This document shows, in pieces, positions 10,838-20,300 of a stretch of DNA of 64,000 nt. Under the pieces are notes generated by a model that was not told the origin of the DNA, did no database searches, and saw nothing but the letters and a program-made list of their open reading frames with translations. The translations under genes were made by a program, and so were the position numbers. The first letter of the stretch is position 1. Every line of letters begins with the position of its first letter. This DNA comes from an uncultured Ruminococcus sp. (GTDB taxonomy: Bacteria > Bacillota > Clostridia > Oscillospirales > Acutalibacteraceae): positions 62,001 to 126,000 of the forward strand of contig CAJFNC010000002.1 in assembly GCA_904393835.1 (NCBI GenBank), read 5' to 3'.

Positions 10838-10919
10838 ATGTTACCGTAATCAACGCCGAATGCAAATAATTACAAAGCTCAAAAAATGACGCAAAACGGA
10901 CATAGTTACGTGTGATTGT

Positions 10920-10949
10920 ATTATATAACTATATATAGTTCTTTGTCAA
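10920..10949 (-). promoter_or_regulatory. sigma-A-type promoter for gltB-gltD
   Basis: minus strand TTGACA, 18 nt spacer, TATAAT; predicts a leader of about 415 nt. Confidence 0.7.
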
Positions 10950-11113
10950 GAAAATTTGATTGGAAATTGCAGTTTTTGCAGGTGAGACTTTCATAATTCG
11001 TCATTGTTTGTATAATTTGTGCAACAGTTCACACACAAAACTTTTAAATTTGCAGGAATTTTAATAAAACTTGCATTTTTTAAAAAATTTTTTAAAATAA
11101 ATCGAGAAAAGTA

Positions 11114-11142
11114 TTGACAAATTAAAAAAATTAGAATATACT
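11114..11142 (+). promoter_or_regulatory. sigma-A-type promoter for glnN
   Basis: TTGACA, 17 nt spacer, TATACT. Confidence 0.8.
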
Positions 11143-11155
11143 AACAGCAACGACA

Positions 11156-11196
11156 ACAGCAAGGGTGCTGTAGGCAATGGCTTACAGCGCCCTTTT
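11156..11196 (+). promoter_or_regulatory. glnN leader: ANTAR-type hexaloop hairpin overlapping an intrinsic terminator
   Basis: ACAGC[AAGGGT]GCTGT (11156-11171; loop A1, G4) overlaps terminator GGGTGCTGTA...TACAGCGCCC-TTTT (11163-11196). Confidence 0.65.
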
Positions 11197-11238
11197 GTCT
11201 TAATAAAATCTTTAAAATTTGGATAGGAGAGAATCAAA

Positions 11239-13332
11239 ATGGCAAAAGTACCGGAATTGTTTGGCAGTTTGGTTTTTAATGACCAGAAAATGCAGGAAAG
11301 ACTTCCAAAGTCAACATACAAGGCTTTGAAGAAGACGATCCAGAACGGCGAACCGCTTGATTTGAGCGTTGCCAATGTTGTTGCGAACGCAATGAAAGAT
11401 TGGGCAGTTGAGATGGGGTGCACACACTACACCCACTGGTTCCAGCCTATGACAGGTATCACTGCCGAAAAGCATGACAGCTTTATCGCTCCAAACGGCG
11501 ACGGCAAAGTTATTATGGAGTTTTCGGGCAAAGAACTCGTAAAGGGCGAGCCTGACGCATCCTCATTCCCCAGCGGCGGTATCCGCGCTACATTTGAGGC
11601 AAGAGGTTACACAACATGGGATCCCACATCATATGCTTTTATTAAAGACGGCACACTTTACATCCCGACGGCATTCTGCTCATATACAGGTGAAATCCTC
11701 GACAAAAAGACTCCGTTGCTCCGTTCAATGGAAAGAATCAGTACGGAAGCTGTTAAGATTCTTCATTTGCTCGGCAAAACAGACGTAACAAGAGTTACCA
11801 CAACAGTAGGTCCCGAGCAGGAGTATTTCCTCATTGATAAGGATATGTATGACCAGAGAGAAGACCTTATCTACACAGGAAGAACACTTTTCGGCGCCAA
11901 AGCTCCCAAGGGTCAGGAACTTGATGACCATTATTTCGGCGCTATCAAAACAAGAGTTGCAGATTATATGAGAGACCTCGACGAAGAGCTTTGGAAGCTC
12001 GGCATCCTCGCTAAGACAAAGCACAATGAGGTTGCTCCTTCACAGCACGAACTCGCTCCTATTTTTTCAACAACAAATATTGCGACAGACCACAATGAGC
12101 TTACAATGGAAATTATGAAGAAAACAGCCGAGAAACACGGTTTGGTATGTCTCCTTCACGAAAAACCTTTTGCCGGTGTTAACGGTTCGGGTAAGCACAA
12201 TAACTGGTCGATTTCTACAAATACAGGCGAAAACCTCCTTGATCCCGGCAAGGAACCCGAAAAGAACACACAGTTCCTCCTTTTCCTTGCAGCTATTGTA
12301 AAGGCTGTTCACGAGTATCAGGATCTTCTCAGAATTTCAGTTGCTTCGGCAGGTAATGACCACCGTCTCGGCGCTAACGAAGCTCCGCCTGCAATTATTT
12401 CAATGTACCTTGGCGACGATCTCGGCGCTTTGGTTGATTCAATCATAAATGATAAAGAGTATGTGAGCAAAGGCAAAGTTAAGATGAAGACAGGTGTTGA
12501 GGTACTTCCTGATTTTATGAAGGATAACTCAGACAGAAACCGTACATCACCTTTTGCTTTCACAGGTAACAAGTTTGAGTTCAGAGCTCTCGGTTCTTCT
12601 CTCAACATTGCATGCCCCAACTACAACCTCAACACAATGGTTGCAGAAGAACTTTCAGAGTTCTATGAAGAGCTTAAAGACGCAACTGATATGGATTCTG
12701 CTGTTAAAGCTCTTATCAAGAAAACATTTACAGAGCATCAGGCAATTATCTTCAACGGCAACAACTATGCCGAAGAGTGGGTTGCAGAGGCAGAGAGAAG
12801 AGGACTTCTCAACCTCAAGTCACTCCCCGATGCGGTTGAACACTTCATTGACAAGAAGAATATTGACCTCTTTGTTAAGAACAAGATCTTTACAGAGGAA
12901 GAGGTTAAGGCAAGATATGAAATTGAGCTTGAAAGCTATTCAAAGCAGATTAACATTGAAGCTCTCACTATGATTGATATGGCTAAGAAGAATATCATTC
13001 CCGCTGTATCGGCATATGTAAGAGAGCTTACAGATACGGCTCTTGCCAAAAAATCACTTTCGGATGCTATTCCTACATCGGTTGAGGAAGATCTTGTAAT
13101 CAGTCTTTCCAATAAGCTTGTTTGCTTCAGTAAGAAAACAGCAGAACTTGAAGATGCTGTTATCAAAGCAGGCGATTATTCTGATGATAATCTAAAATCG
13201 GCTAAGTATTACAGAGAAGTTGTATTTGCTGCTATGCAGGAGCTCAGAGCAATCGGCGACTCTATGGAAACAGAAACCGCTTCCGAGTATTGGCCGTATC
13301 CTTCATACGGTGAAATGCTTTTCGGCGTATGA
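11239..13332 (+). CDS. glnN: glutamine synthetase type III
   Basis: 697 aa GSIII with N-terminal [50 protein letters not shown]. Confidence 0.96.
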   Translation: MAKVPELFGSLVFNDQKMQERLPKSTYKALKKTIQNGEPLDLSVANVVANAMKDWAVEMGCTHYTHWFQPMTGITAEKHDSFIAPNGDGKVIMEFSGKELVKGEPDASSFPSGGIRATFEARGYTTWDPTSYAFIKDGTLYIPTAFCSYTGEILDKKTPLLRSMERISTEAVKILHLLGKTDVTRVTTTVGPEQEYFLIDKDMYDQREDLIYTGRTLFGAKAPKGQELDDHYFGAIKTRVADYMRDLDEELWKLGILAKTKHNEVAPSQHELAPIFSTTNIATDHNELTMEIMKKTAEKHGLVCLLHEKPFAGVNGSGKHNNWSISTNTGENLLDPGKEPEKNTQFLLFLAAIVKAVHEYQDLLRISVASAGNDHRLGANEAPPAIISMYLGDDLGALVDSIINDKEYVSKGKVKMKTGVEVLPDFMKDNSDRNRTSPFAFTGNKFEFRALGSSLNIACPNYNLNTMVAEELSEFYEELKDATDMDSAVKALIKKTFTEHQAIIFNGNNYAEEWVAEAERRGLLNLKSLPDAVEHFIDKKNIDLFVKNKIFTEEEVKARYEIELESYSKQINIEALTMIDMAKKNIIPAVSAYVRELTDTALAKKSLSDAIPTSVEEDLVISLSNKLVCFSKKTAELEDAVIKAGDYSDDNLKSAKYYREVVFAAMQELRAIGDSMETETASEYWPYPSYGEMLFGV

Positions 13333-13362
13333 TTTACTAAAACCGAATATCATTAATTGATG

Positions 13363-13420
13363 ACACAATGGTGTGTAGCTAGCAGCGGAATACTGTCCGC
13401 TCGGGTTGCACACCGTTTTT
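13363..13420 (+). promoter_or_regulatory. amt leader: ANTAR-type hexaloop hairpin overlapping an intrinsic terminator
   Basis: ACAC[AATGGT]GTGT (13363-13376; loop A1, G4) overlaps terminator GGTGTG (13370-13375)...CACACC (13409-13414)-GTTTTT. Confidence 0.65.
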
Positions 13421-13448
13421 ATTATAGCTATAAAAGGGGGAGAGAACT

Positions 13449-15149
13449 ATGGCTGATTTAATTTTCGGCACGAAAGGCGTTTGGTATCTGGTCGGCGCAA
13501 TGCTTGTATTCTTTATGCAGTGCGGCTTTGCAATGGTAGAAACAGGTTTTACCAGAGCTAAAAATGCTGGCAACATTATAATGAAGAACCTGATCGATTT
13601 CTGCATTGGTACGGTAGTATTCAGTTTGCTCGGCTTTGGTCTTATGATGTCCGAAAACTACATTGCCGGTTTCATCGGTTTACCTAATCTTCAGATGTTT
13701 ACCGATTGGGCAAACTTTGACTGGAACAGCTTTGTATTCCAGCTCGTATTCTGCGCAACCGCAGCAACAATTGTTTCGGGTTCTATGGCTGAAAGAACAA
13801 AGTTCGCCGCATACTGTGTTTACAGCGCTGTTATTTCACTTGTTGTTTACCCGATTGAAGCAGGCTGGTTATGGAACGAACAGGGTTGGCTTTGTCAGCT
13901 CGGAGCAATCGATTTTGCAGGTTCAATGGTAATTCATATGGTCGGCGGTATCTCGGCTATTATCGGCGCAATGATGCTCGGACCGCGTATAGGTAAATAC
14001 AGCAAAAACGGCAAGGTAAACGCTATTCCCGGTCACAGTATCACGCTCGGCGCTCTCGGTGTATTCATTCTCTGGTTCGGATGGTACGGCTTTAACGGCG
14101 CAGCGGCTGAAGACAGCTCTCGTCTCGGTCAGATTTTGCTCACAACAACTATCGCTCCTGCAGTTGCTACGGTTACAACAATGATTTTCACTTGGGTAAA
14201 GAACGGCAAACCCGATGTTTCAATGTGTCTTAACGGTTCGCTTGCAGGTCTTGTCGCAATAACTTCAGGCTGTGCGGACGTTGACGCTATCGGATCGGCA
14301 ATTATCGGTATAGTTGCAGGTATCTTGATTGTTGTATCGGTTGAATTTGTGGATATAAAGCTCAAGATAGACGACCCGGTAGGCGCGTTCTCGGTTCACG
14401 GTGTTAACGGTATATGGGGCGGTCTTGCAGTAGGTCTTTTCGCAACGGGCAACGGTCAGGACGGCGTAAGAGGTCTTTTCTACGGCGGCGGTTTTGAACA
14501 GCTCGGCAAGCAGGCTCTTGCAATTGTAACAATCGCAGCGTGGACAGTTGTTTGTATGACAATCGCGTTCTTTTTAATCAAGAAAACAATAGGTTTGCGT
14601 GTTTCCAAGGATGAGGAAATGAAGGGCCTCGACATTTGCGAGCATGGTCTTGTAAGCGCATACGCAGACTTTATGCCAATGGGTGTTGCAACGGCTTCGC
14701 TTGACGAAACAGTTGACGTTTCGGGCAGCGTACCGGTTACAGAGGCAGTTCCCGTTCAGCTTGCCGGAGATTACGATATTGATCCCAACAAGCCTAAAAT
14801 TACAAAAATTGATATTATTCTCAAACAGTCAAAGCTTGAAGCTCTTAAAGAAGAGATGGATAAGCTCGGCATTACAGGTATGACAGTTTCACAGGTGCTC
14901 GGCTGCGGTGCTCAGAAGGGTAAGCCGGAGTATTACAGAGGTGTTGCGATTGAGAGCAACCTCTTGCCTAAGATGAAAGTCGAAATTGTAGTGTGCAAGG
15001 TTCCTGTAAAGGCAGTTGTTGACGCTGCTGTTAAGGCGCTTTACACAGGCCATATCGGCGACGGTAAAATTTTCATATTCAACGTTGAAGATGTTGTAAA
15101 GGTAAGAACCGGTGAAACGGGTTACGATGCAATGCAGGACGTTGAGTAA
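13449..15149 (+). CDS. amt: ammonium transporter (Amt/AmtB) with fused C-terminal PII (GlnB/GlnK) domain
   Basis: Amt core (MQCGFAMVETGFTRAKNAGNIIMKN, FAGSMVIHMVGG, DDPVGAFSVHGVNGIWGGLAVG) followed by PII signature KITKIDIILKQSKLEALKEEMDKLGITGMTVSQVLGCGAQKG..YYRGV..VDAAVKALYTGHIGDGKIFIFNVEDVVKVRTGETG. Confidence 0.95.
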   Translation: MADLIFGTKGVWYLVGAMLVFFMQCGFAMVETGFTRAKNAGNIIMKNLIDFCIGTVVFSLLGFGLMMSENYIAGFIGLPNLQMFTDWANFDWNSFVFQLVFCATAATIVSGSMAERTKFAAYCVYSAVISLVVYPIEAGWLWNEQGWLCQLGAIDFAGSMVIHMVGGISAIIGAMMLGPRIGKYSKNGKVNAIPGHSITLGALGVFILWFGWYGFNGAAAEDSSRLGQILLTTTIAPAVATVTTMIFTWVKNGKPDVSMCLNGSLAGLVAITSGCADVDAIGSAIIGIVAGILIVVSVEFVDIKLKIDDPVGAFSVHGVNGIWGGLAVGLFATGNGQDGVRGLFYGGGFEQLGKQALAIVTIAAWTVVCMTIAFFLIKKTIGLRVSKDEEMKGLDICEHGLVSAYADFMPMGVATASLDETVDVSGSVPVTEAVPVQLAGDYDIDPNKPKITKIDIILKQSKLEALKEEMDKLGITGMTVSQVLGCGAQKGKPEYYRGVAIESNLLPKMKVEIVVCKVPVKAVVDAAVKALYTGHIGDGKIFIFNVEDVVKVRTGETGYDAMQDVE

Positions 15150-15188
15150 TCATAATTAATTAACCTATCCTTTTTAATTCACATAATT

Positions 15189-15232
15189 CGAAGGACCCCG
15201 TGCGGCAATGCTGTGCGGGGTCCTTCGATTTT
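15189..15232 (+). terminator. intrinsic terminator after amt-PII
   Basis: CGAAGGACCCCG...CGGGGTCCTTCG followed by ATTTTG. Confidence 0.8.
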
Positions 15233-15649
15233 GTTTATATACTGCTGTTGCCTGATATCGCGGTAACGCCCACTTCGGAATAGTAATACGTCGGTTTGAA
15301 GATTGGTTACGGATAAATAGGAAAAACAATGATTTTACAAAAACAGCTGTAAAAAAACCGCTTTGGCTATTACGTGTTTGCTTGGAATCTAATCGCTTGA
15401 CATTACGGTTCAATAGGGGCTATGTTATGTTTCTGTCAGGTGTAATAATATTACATATTAATTTTTAAAATTCAAAAAATATTTTATGTAAAAATGTTTA
15501 TGTGTCGATAAAAAATTTAAAAACAGTAAAAACGGTCTGAAAACTTTAATTATTCGACACAAAAATAAAAAATCTTTCTTATAATTCTTTTATGTAAATT
15601 TGAATTATTGTTAATCTTGTAAAATAATATGATGAATGAAGTGTAAGCG

Positions 15650-16231
15650 GTGGTGATGTTCTTGAAAAAAGCTTTGTTGATTTCACATTCTCAGCAAAAT
15701 GCATACTCGCTTTCCGAACTGCTGAAAACTGAAGGCTATGAGTTTATTTCAACAACCAAGACATCCAAAGATGCAAAAAAGCTTGCAGAAAACGAGGAGT
15801 TTGATCTTATCTGTATAAATGCGCCTCTTATTGAGGAAACGGGAATCGAGCTTTCCGAGTATTTCGCAAAGAAAACACGCTCCTGCGTAGTTATTATTGT
15901 GCCGCAAAAAAACGCCGACAAGGTAAGCGATTTGCTTATGGAACACGGCGTGTTGGTTATTGCCAAGCCGATAAACAAGCATCTTTTTCACCATTATTTG
16001 CAGTTTACCGAATGTTTTAAAATGCGTATGCTGCGTGTGGAGGAGGAAAATCAAAAGCTGCGCCATATGGTTGAGGATATGAAGATTATCAACCGCGCCA
16101 AGTTTTTGCTTATTACTTGTCTTAATATGTCGGAGGAACAGGCGCACCGCTATTTGGAAAAACAGGCAATGGACTTGCGTATGAGCAAAGTCCAGGTTGC
16201 CATGCAGGTTATTAAAACATACGAGAACTGA
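15650..16231 (+). CDS. response regulator receiver protein with C-terminal ANTAR RNA-binding domain (AmiR/NasT family)
   Basis: receiver-like N-terminus plus C-terminal three-helix ANTAR pattern AKFLLITCLNMSEEQAHRYLEKQAMDLRMSKVQVAMQVI. Confidence 0.88.
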   Translation: MVMFLKKALLISHSQQNAYSLSELLKTEGYEFISTTKTSKDAKKLAENEEFDLICINAPLIEETGIELSEYFAKKTRSCVVIIVPQKNADKVSDLLMEHGVLVIAKPINKHLFHHYLQFTECFKMRMLRVEEENQKLRHMVEDMKIINRAKFLLITCLNMSEEQAHRYLEKQAMDLRMSKVQVAMQVIKTYEN

Positions 16232-16269
16232 ACGAGAACAGATTTTTTATCGAAAGGAATGTATTTTTT

Positions 16270-17349
16270 ATGAGTCGTACGGCGTACTTGATTCTTGAAA
16301 ACGGTACTGTTTTTGAAGGCAAAGCCTTTGGTGCCGAAAAGGAGACGACGGGAGAACTTGTTTTTACAACAGCTATGACAGGTTATCTTGAAACACTCAC
16401 CGACCCCAGCTATTTCGGTCAGGTGGTTATTCAGACATTCCCTCTCATTGGAAATTACGGGGTAATTCCCGCCGATTTTGAAAGTGACGCCCCGTCGCTT
16501 AGAGGTTATATTGTTAGAGAATGGTGCCAAGTTCCCTCTAATTTCCGTTGTGAGGGTGATCTTGACACCTTTTTAAAAAATTCGGGAATCCCGGGAATTT
16601 GCGGAATAGATACACGTGCTCTTACAAGAATAGTAAGAGAATACGGTGTGCTCAACTGTAAAATCTCATATTCTGCCGATGTAACTGCGCAAGAGCTTGA
16701 GGAGATAAAAAACTACAGGGTAACAGACGCCGTAGAAAATACCACAACTGATGAAAAAAAGGAATTTAAAGCCGAAAGCGGCAAACTTGACGTTGTACTG
16801 ATGGATTTCGGCGCAAAGCACAACATTGGCAGAGAGCTTGTAAAAAGAGGCTGCAATGTAACGGTTGTTCCCGCGCACACAACGGCCGACGAAATTATCG
16901 CTATGAATCCCGACGGTATAATGCTTTCAAACGGTCCCGGAGACCCCGACGACAACAAGCAGATTATTGCAGAACTTAAAAAGCTCTGCGACCGAAAAAT
17001 TCCGATTTTCGGCATTTGTCTGGGACACCAGCTTCTTGCACTGTCGCAGGGCGCAAAAACAGAGAAGCTCAAGTACGGCCACAGAGGCGCAAACCAGCCG
17101 GCTAAAGAGCTTGCGACAGGCAGAGTTTATATCACCTCTCAAAACCACGGCTATGCGGTAGTAAGCGACAGTGTGCCGTCAAACGGCAAGGTGAGCTTTG
17201 TAAACGGTAACGATAACACATGTGAAGGCGTTGAATATACAAATATGCCCGCGTTTTCGGTACAGTTCCATCCCGAAGCTTGCGGCGGCCCGCAGGATAC
17301 GGCATTTTTATTTGACAGATTTATAAAACTTATGAATGATAACAAGTAA
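16270..17349 (+). CDS. carA: carbamoyl-phosphate synthase small subunit
   Basis: CarA N-terminus (YLILENGTVFEGKAFG), glutaminase motif GICLGHQLLALSQGAKTEKLKYGHRGANQP. Confidence 0.97.
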   Translation: MSRTAYLILENGTVFEGKAFGAEKETTGELVFTTAMTGYLETLTDPSYFGQVVIQTFPLIGNYGVIPADFESDAPSLRGYIVREWCQVPSNFRCEGDLDTFLKNSGIPGICGIDTRALTRIVREYGVLNCKISYSADVTAQELEEIKNYRVTDAVENTTTDEKKEFKAESGKLDVVLMDFGAKHNIGRELVKRGCNVTVVPAHTTADEIIAMNPDGIMLSNGPGDPDDNKQIIAELKKLCDRKIPIFGICLGHQLLALSQGAKTEKLKYGHRGANQPAKELATGRVYITSQNHGYAVVSDSVPSNGKVSFVNGNDNTCEGVEYTNMPAFSVQFHPEACGGPQDTAFLFDRFIKLMNDNK

Positions 17350-17396
17350 GAAGATAAATAAAGCGTAACTTAAATATTTTGATAAGGAATGATTTT

Positions 17397-20300
17397 ATGC
17401 CACTCAAAAAGGATATAAAAAGAGTTATGGTTATCGGTTCCGGTCCTATTGTTATCGGACAGGCTGCCGAGTTTGACTATGCAGGTACACAGGCTTGCCG
17501 CGCCCTTAAAGAGGAGGGACTTGAGGTAATTCTTGTAAACTCAAACCCCGCTACAATTATGACGGATAACGCTATGGCGGACAAAATTTATATTGAGCCG
17601 CTTACGCTTGAAACAGTAAAGAGAATCATCAAAAAAGAGCGCCCCGACAGCTTGCTTTCAACACTCGGCGGTCAGACAGGTCTTACACTTTCAATGCAGC
17701 TTGCAAAAGAGGGATTCCTTGACAAGTACGGCGTGCAGCTTCTCGGAGCGAACCCCGAAACAATCGACAAGGCAGAGGACAGGCAGTTGTTTAAGGATAC
17801 GATGATTTCAATTAATCAGCCGGTAATTCCCTCACTCGTTGTGAACGACGTTGAATCAGCCGTTAAGTTTGCCGAAGAAATCGGCTATCCCGTAATTATA
17901 CGTCCCGCGTTTACTCTCGGCGGTACAGGCGGCGGTATCGTAAACAATGAAAAAGAGCTCAGAGAAATTACTTCAAACGGACTTGAGCTTTCGCCTATTA
18001 CACAGGTGCTTGTTGAAAAATGTATCTCAGGCTGGAAAGAAATAGAATTTGAAGTTATGCGTGACAGCGACGGCAATGTAATCACTGTTTGTTCAATGGA
18101 AAACTTCGACCCGGTCGGCGTTCACACGGGAGACTCAATTGTAATTGCTCCTACCGTTACTCTTGCCGATAAGGAATACCAGATGCTCAGAAGCGCGGCT
18201 CTTAACATTATTTCCGCGCTTAAAGTAGAGGGCGGCTGTAACTGTCAGTTCGCTCTTAATCCGGAAACCTTTGAATATGCAGTAATCGAGGTTAACCCAC
18301 GTGTGTCTCGTTCATCCGCACTCGCTTCAAAGGCAACGGGTTACCCGATTGCGAAGGTTGCGGCAAAAATTGCAATCGGTTACACACTTAACGAAATCAA
18401 AAATGCCGTTACAGGTACAACATATGCCTGCTTTGAGCCGGCTCTTGACTATGTAGTTGTAAAATTCCCTAAATGGCCTTTTGATAAATTTGTTTACGCA
18501 AAGCGTACACTCGGTACCCAGATGAAGGCAACGGGTGAAGTTATGGCTATTGCGCCCACATTTGAACAGGCTATAATGAAAGCCGTAAGAGGCGCCGAAA
18601 TCTCGCACAACACACTCGACGACAAGGAATTTGCAGAGCTTTCAAACGCTTCGGTATATGACAGGCTCAGCGTCTGTGACGACAGAAGAATTTTCTGCGT
18701 ATATGAGGCTTTAAAGAGGGGTATCACCGTTGAACAAATTCACGAGATTACTCTTATTGACGAGTGGTTCCTCGAAAAGCTTAAGAATATCATTAAGGTT
18801 GAAAACGAGCTCAAAGACGGCGAGTTCACAAGAGAACTCTACATAAGAGCCAAAAATATGGGCTTCCTTGACAAAACAATTGAGAAAATCACAGGACAAA
18901 AGATAGAAAATCCGCTTGTTCCCGTGTATAAGATGGTTGATACCTGCGCCGCAGAGTTTGAGGCGGAAACTCCTTACTTCTATTCAACTTTTGACAAAGA
19001 GAACGAGGCTGAAGAGTTCATAAAAGAGCGTGCCGACGGCAAAAAAACGGTTATTGTATTCGGTTCCGGCCCTATCAGAATCGGTCAGGGTATCGAATTT
19101 GACTACGCTTCGGTTCACTGCGTATGGGCGCTTAAAAAGGCGGGTTACGACGTTGTAATCGTAAACAACAACCCGGAGACTGTATCAACAGACTTTGACA
19201 CTGCCGACAGACTTTACTTTGAACCGCTCACGGCAGAAGATGTTATGGGCATTATTAAAACAGAAAGGCCCTACGGCGTTGTAGTAGCATTCGGCGGACA
19301 GACAGCTATCAAGCTCACCAAGTTTTTGAGCGACAACAACGTAAACATTCTCGGTACTTCTTATGACGCTATTGATATGGCGGAGGACAGAGAGCGTTTT
19401 GATGAGCTTTTGGAGAAATACCACATCAAGCGTCCTAAGGGCGTCACTGTTATGACGACGGAAGAGGCTCTCTCCGTTGCAGAAAATATCGGCTATCCTG
19501 TACTTCTCCGTCCGTCCTACGTGCTCGGCGGTCAGAATATGATTATCGCCTTTAACGAGGCCGATGTTAAGGAGTATATGGCAATCATTCTCGCGCAAAA
19601 TATCGAAAACCCGATTCTCATAGATAAGTATCTTCAGGGTACAGAAATTGAAGTTGATGCAATCTGCGACGGCGAAGACATTCTTATTCCCGGCATTATG
19701 GAGCACATTGAGCGCGCGGGCGTTCACTCGGGCGACTCAATCGCAGTTTATCCCGCATGGAATATCTCCGATGAAATGACGCAGACAATAATCGAAAGCT
19801 CCAAAAACCTCGCAATTGAACTCAAAACAAAAGGTCTTGTAAACATTCAGTATCTAATCTACAAGGGCGAGCTATATGTAATCGAGGTAAATCCGCGTTC
19901 TTCAAGAACAATTCCTTATATAAGCAAGGTAACGGGTGTTCCGATGGTTGACCTTGCGACAAGAGCAATGTTAGGCGAAAAGCTCAAAGATATGGGCTAC
20001 GGCACGGGACTTTACAGAAAGAGCCCGTACATTGCGGTTAAAGTTCCCGTATTCAGCTTTGAAAAGCTGATAAACGTTGACAACCATCTCGGACCCGAGA
20101 TGAAGTCAACAGGTGAAGTTCTCGGTATTGCGGGTACGCTTGAAGAGGCACTTTACAAGGGACTTATCGCCGCAGGCTACAAGATGAAGAAAAAGGGCGG
20201 CGTGTTTATTACCGTTCGTAATTCCGATAAGGCTGAAATCGGTGAAATCGCAAAGAAATACTACGACCTCGGATTTACAATTTACGCTACCGAGGGTACG

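Noticed and set aside
15174-15413. - strand 79 aa ORF between amt and the ANTAR gene
   Set aside because: Spans the amt terminator hairpin and has no recognisable domain; considered chance ORF.
19185-19727. - strand ORF of 180 aa
   Set aside because: Antisense to carB; typical shadow ORF.
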